Part shown: one piece after another, positions 62,201 to 64,000 of the stretch | How the letters are laid out: each line of letters begins with the position of its first letter | Position numbering within the stretch: the stretch's first letter is position 1 | DNA from: Gemmatimonadota bacterium | Lineage (GTDB): Bacteria > JAAXHH01 | Direction: 5' to 3' | DNA: 64,000 nt | NCBI GenBank assembly: GCA_009837395.1 | Contig: VXTP01000004.1 | Location: 1 to 64,000, forward strand | Notes under the pieces: model-generated | The model's database searches: none | Told to the model about the DNA's origin: nothing | What the model saw: the letters and a program-made list of their open reading frames with translations, nothing else | Made by a program: the position numbers and the translations under genes

Positions 62201-62504
62201 GGCCGATGCTCCTGCCCTGGAAGCGCGGTGAGACGTTCAGCAGCGCGAGGTAGAGGGCCTCGCCGTCGTCCTTGTCGTATACCAGGGAACAGTACCCGCC
62301 GATCTTTTCCCCTTCGGCCCAGACGAAGACCGCGGTGTATTCCAACTTTTCGTGCCAGTCCCGGATGTCCCGCGCTGTCGTGGGCACGCCGCTGTTCCAG
62401 GTGCCGGGCCATTCGCCGTCGCTTTCGTTCCACATCTCGGCGATCGCGGCGGCGTCCCGCACGGGGTCGATCAGACGCAAATCGGCTTGTTCCGCCATTG
62501 TCAT
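59283..62504 (-). CDS. GNAT acetyltransferase fused to a large beta-rich region
   Basis: 1073 aa. The first about 170 residues are a GNAT N-acetyltransferase fold: the acetyl-CoA loop QGRSIGRRLLVRSVEKA with the Q/R-x-x-G-x-G/A pattern near 95-100, then KRTGFFW. The remaining 900 residues have no motif I can name. They look like alternating beta-sandwich domains (GETVSLEAPVSVSAKAK, PRPVRVTLHSQLADD, GVYTGRMVLDSGERG), and the pattern recalls NEW3/CARDB-like and galactose-mutarotase-like folds. There is no signal peptide, so it is probably cytoplasmic. A 36-bp repeat inside encodes VESGGH twice. It lies 33 bp after the sulfatase on the same strand. Function unknown. Confidence 0.75.
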   Translation of the reverse strand: MTMAEQADLRLIDPVRDAAAIAEMWNESDGEWPGTWNSGVPTTARDIRDWHEKLEYTAVFVWAEGEKIGGYCSLVYDKDDGEALYLALLNVSPRFQGRSIGRRLLVRSVEKAIEDKYYHLDLDTWSGNVKAMAPYKRTGFFWDAGGWPIMRNYMPAILEMPCTRYFFDRHDWYESLERRIDQQPDDETWEGLRVFTYRFRAGETPAFGSTGTGADEAGSAGNREELTVRVDREARHVTAVETAELSAWATVDDIEPVRGGQTVLRWKLENRKDVPATVALTAKETGDLSIDYHCRKTLGPGETVSLEAPVSVSAKAKSVDVKKTAPRVRTSIRWDDLSIDLATGIRPRVEMSFSIDPGEITLAPGAPRPVRVTLHSQLADDVKAQVRITASEGLSVDRSARSVVVPARGYAGFESVLEADRPGVFGLTLSGRLEREDKPVDLADAKHAVFTLAPGGLLYHQDGAIRFENEIFRATLEAEGGQLKISDRSTGRYLGTEGGRPIPPKWPSEYSESEFKLKAEGDGNGVVLTATYEPRKSPGLVFSRIFRLNAGPVITVEHTLENTGFDPRTSHLYQFVTNGGPDQTTLALPLREGILKARCSERSVPDDHDFKMGDRYAETWGAFEMPHGTIGVLWPDGLDEVEWNGFEFQSVSVETTCAPQSRVSFGVLRLRVGDGGWQGVRRLWRRVRGEPVGESEPALRILDTFEVSTDPPVAVVSGDETDLRFRIAQWKSRKASGTVSFVTPDGWSCDPPWVSFSEIDWRQPFVGSVRLSTSRPPGVYTGRMVLDSGERGAEVELPLVRLTDGSAVEIDEVESGGHVESGGHRVYTIRNQRLEIDVAPTFLGSVCAIRDAGGECNHLASAFPEPGAFGWSYPWYGGLQPEIVLDRLSWTESLEDETFAAEPVSYRARGLEWTGVRQRAALSKEASRGLTLELDTLTVGGGTVIKLVWRLLNESDAHRRLRGGWHLFLKPDGEMDDTVLFSADGERKRRPWYVEEDGGHWAAAANPRTGRTFVLVSPGSGVRMDSWGDAGGHLKLMRGHEVAARGVSEETAYLVLAGSREEARRYAVLKDLR
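60033..60068 (-). repeat. 18-bp tandem duplication in the GNAT fusion gene
   Basis: Units 60033-60050 and 60051-60068 differ by one base and encode VESGGH twice in a row. Confidence 0.9.
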
Positions 62505-62537
62505 CTCCTCACCATCTCCTTACCATTTTTTACCATC

Positions 62538-63959
62538 TCAAGTGGTCCCGCCATGGTCCGGACTACCGCGTCGACCGGGCGGAGGAACCGCATTGTCGTG
62601 GGGGATCGCCCCGGCTTCGTTCACTTCGTAGCCGAACCGCTCCAGGTAATGGCCGGCGGGAAGCAACGCGTCGCCACGCCGGGCCATCTCTTGATGCAAC
62701 TGGTCGTCCAGCCGGCGCTGCAGGTCGGCATATTCCTCACGGCCGGCCAGGTTGGACAACTGGCAGGGATCCTCCCGGTTGTCGTACAGCAGCCAGGGAC
62801 CGTCGAGATTGCGTACATAAGTGTGCCCAGCGGTGCGGATTCCCCGCCAGGGCTGGCCCCGGTATTCCGAGAAGGGCGCGATGCTCATGATATAGGCGGC
62901 ATCGTTGCCCGTAAAGGCCTCGCCACGCACCGCCGGGGCGTGGTCCCGCCCCTCGCAGGATCCGGGGACGGGGATGCCTGCCAGACCGAGGAGCGTCGGC
63001 ATGATGTCCACCACGTTGAAGGGGGTGCCGATCCGGAGTCCCGCGTGCGCCTGGCCAGCCTGTCCAGCCTGGTCCGCCTGGGCTGCCTGGTCCGCCTGGT
63101 CCGGACAACGCATGACGAAAGGGACTCGGATGGACTCGTCCCAGGGATGCTGCTTGCGCTGCCGGCCCTGCGATCCGAGCATGTCGCCGTGGTCCGACGT
63201 ATAAACGAAAATCGTTTCGTCCATCAGTCCCAGTTCATCGAGGACGCCACCGAGCCGCGCCAACTGGTCGTCGAGGGCAGTGATATGCGCATAGTAACCC
63301 GCCAGGTCGGTCCGGGCAGGATCGGGGCAGTTGGGACGCACCTCCACTTCCTCCGGCGGATACAGGTCGAGGTAGCGGGCGGGTACGGCATCGTAGGGAT
63401 TGTGCGGCGGCCCCCACGACAGCACCAGCGCGAAGGGCCGGTCCCGACTCCGGGCGCGTATGTAATCGATGGCCAGGGAAGTCTGCGCCTCCGCATCGTA
63501 CCCGTCCCAGTACAGCGGCGCTTCCGAATCCCGGTAGTACAGGGAGCGCATGTAATCGTGGGTGCAGTTGCCCACGGCCCAGAAATCGAACCCCTGCCTG
63601 CGGGGACCGGGCGGCGTGAACCCGCTCCGGGACGGGCCGTCGAGATGCCATTTCCCGATATAGGCCGTATCGTAGCCCGCCGCGCGCAGGACCGTGCCCA
63701 GGGTCGGCCGGTCCGCCGGAAGCCGCACGTCGTTCATGAACATGCCTGTCGTCAACGGATACTGTCCGGTCAGAAGAGCCGCCCGCCAGGGCGTGCAGAC
63801 CGGGATGTTTGAGACTGCCAGGTCGAAGACGACGCCTTCGTCGGCCATGCGGTCCATGTACGGCGTCCGCACCTGGCGGCTGCCGCCGAAGCCGGTGCTG
63901 CACCATCGGTGCTGGTCGCTGAACACGAACACGATATTCCTGGCGCGGTGTCCGGACAC
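62538..63959 (-). CDS. Sulfatase with a CTPWR active-site motif
   Basis: Formylglycine-type sulfatase, 473 aa, starting with GTG at 63959 (AAGGAG 10 bp upstream). Asp15-Gln16 (VFSDQHRWC) and TSDHGDMLGSQG give the metal ligands. The active-site motif is CTPWR (55-59), not CxPSR; the core CxPxR needed by formylglycine-generating enzyme is kept. IGKWHLDG and LVLSWGPPHNPYD are typical. A repeat insert lies at about residues 287-305 (DQADQAAQADQA). An out-of-frame ATG 7 bp upstream has better Shine-Dalgarno spacing. The GNAT fusion follows by 33 bp. Confidence 0.92.
   Translation of the reverse strand: MSGHRARNIVFVFSDQHRWCSTGFGGSRQVRTPYMDRMADEGVVFDLAVSNIPVCTPWRAALLTGQYPLTTGMFMNDVRLPADRPTLGTVLRAAGYDTAYIGKWHLDGPSRSGFTPPGPRRQGFDFWAVGNCTHDYMRSLYYRDSEAPLYWDGYDAEAQTSLAIDYIRARSRDRPFALVLSWGPPHNPYDAVPARYLDLYPPEEVEVRPNCPDPARTDLAGYYAHITALDDQLARLGGVLDELGLMDETIFVYTSDHGDMLGSQGRQRKQHPWDESIRVPFVMRCPDQADQAAQADQAGQAGQAHAGLRIGTPFNVVDIMPTLLGLAGIPVPGSCEGRDHAPAVRGEAFTGNDAAYIMSIAPFSEYRGQPWRGIRTAGHTYVRNLDGPWLLYDNREDPCQLSNLAGREEYADLQRRLDDQLHQEMARRGDALLPAGHYLERFGYEVNEAGAIPHDNAVPPPGRRGSPDHGGTT
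63048..63101 (-). repeat. Six 9-bp tandem units in the second sulfatase
   Basis: Plus-strand units CGCCTGGCC, AGCCTGTCC, AGCCTGGTC, CGCCTGGGC, TGCCTGGTC and CGCCTGGTC; on the coding strand they are GACCAGGCG-type and encode DQA/AQA/GQA triplets. This is the same unit as in the intergenic array at 44444-44506. Confidence 0.93.
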
Positions 63960-64000
63960 GGATCATGGTCTCCTTATTACGCTGTTACGTTTCCCGGCCG

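Overview
The window is one contig fragment from a GC-rich, Gram-negative-type (diderm) bacterium. The outer membrane is shown by a complete Tol-Pal cluster, two TonB-dependent receptors, a protein with a BamA-like barrel and a DUF5916 barrel protein. TonB receptors with a carboxypeptidase-regulatory-like N-terminus, DUF5916, two formylglycine sulfatases and a ParC/ParE pair of the Chlamydiae/Bacteroidetes-like type point to an uncultured member of the FCB group, possibly Latescibacterota- or Gemmatimonadota-like. That placement is inference. Genes are dense, many start codons overlap upstream stops, and sigma70-like promoters are easy to read.

Layout. 1-2.9 kb (minus): cytochrome-oxidase/heme assembly genes (CopD-like, ctaB, DUF420) running into an ECF S component and moaC, which is cut by the window edge. 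3.0-9.5 kb (plus): an operon behind a near-consensus promoter with a ROK sugar kinase, an M20 peptidase, a quinone reductase and three pentose-phosphate enzymes (tal, gnd, rpe). 9.5-15.7 kb: a MATE exporter divergent from a substrate-binding lipoprotein, tRNA-Glu, a Gfo/Idh/MocA oxidoreductase, a HAD hydrolase and a 2-hydroxyacid dehydrogenase. 16-22.2 kb (plus): M19 dipeptidase, larB, a divergent larC, a fused double ECF ATPase and an amidohydrolase, tightly coupled. 22.2-28.1 kb (minus): tolQ-tolR-tolA-tolB-cpoB plus two pal genes. 28.2-42.2 kb (minus): two oxidoreductases, a peptidase/propeller/barrel protein, two TonB receptors, a purine permease and tsaD. 42.6-46.1 kb (minus): DUF4097-like protein, proline dehydrogenase, sulfatase. 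46.5-64 kb: DUF5916 protein, mannonate dehydratase, parC/parE, acyl-CoA dehydrogenase, M20 peptidase, HMGL-like aldolase, methionine aminopeptidase, a giant GNAT fusion and a second sulfatase.

Two themes stand out. First, short tandem repeats in units of 9, 18, 36 or 51 bp, often variants of GCGGACCAG, sit in frame inside loops of unrelated conserved proteins and also in at least one intergenic gap. Second, the Tol-Pal system looks rearranged: TolA is short and lacks the long helical domain, while two tandem Pal proteins carry a long TolA-like Ala/Glu/Arg helix.
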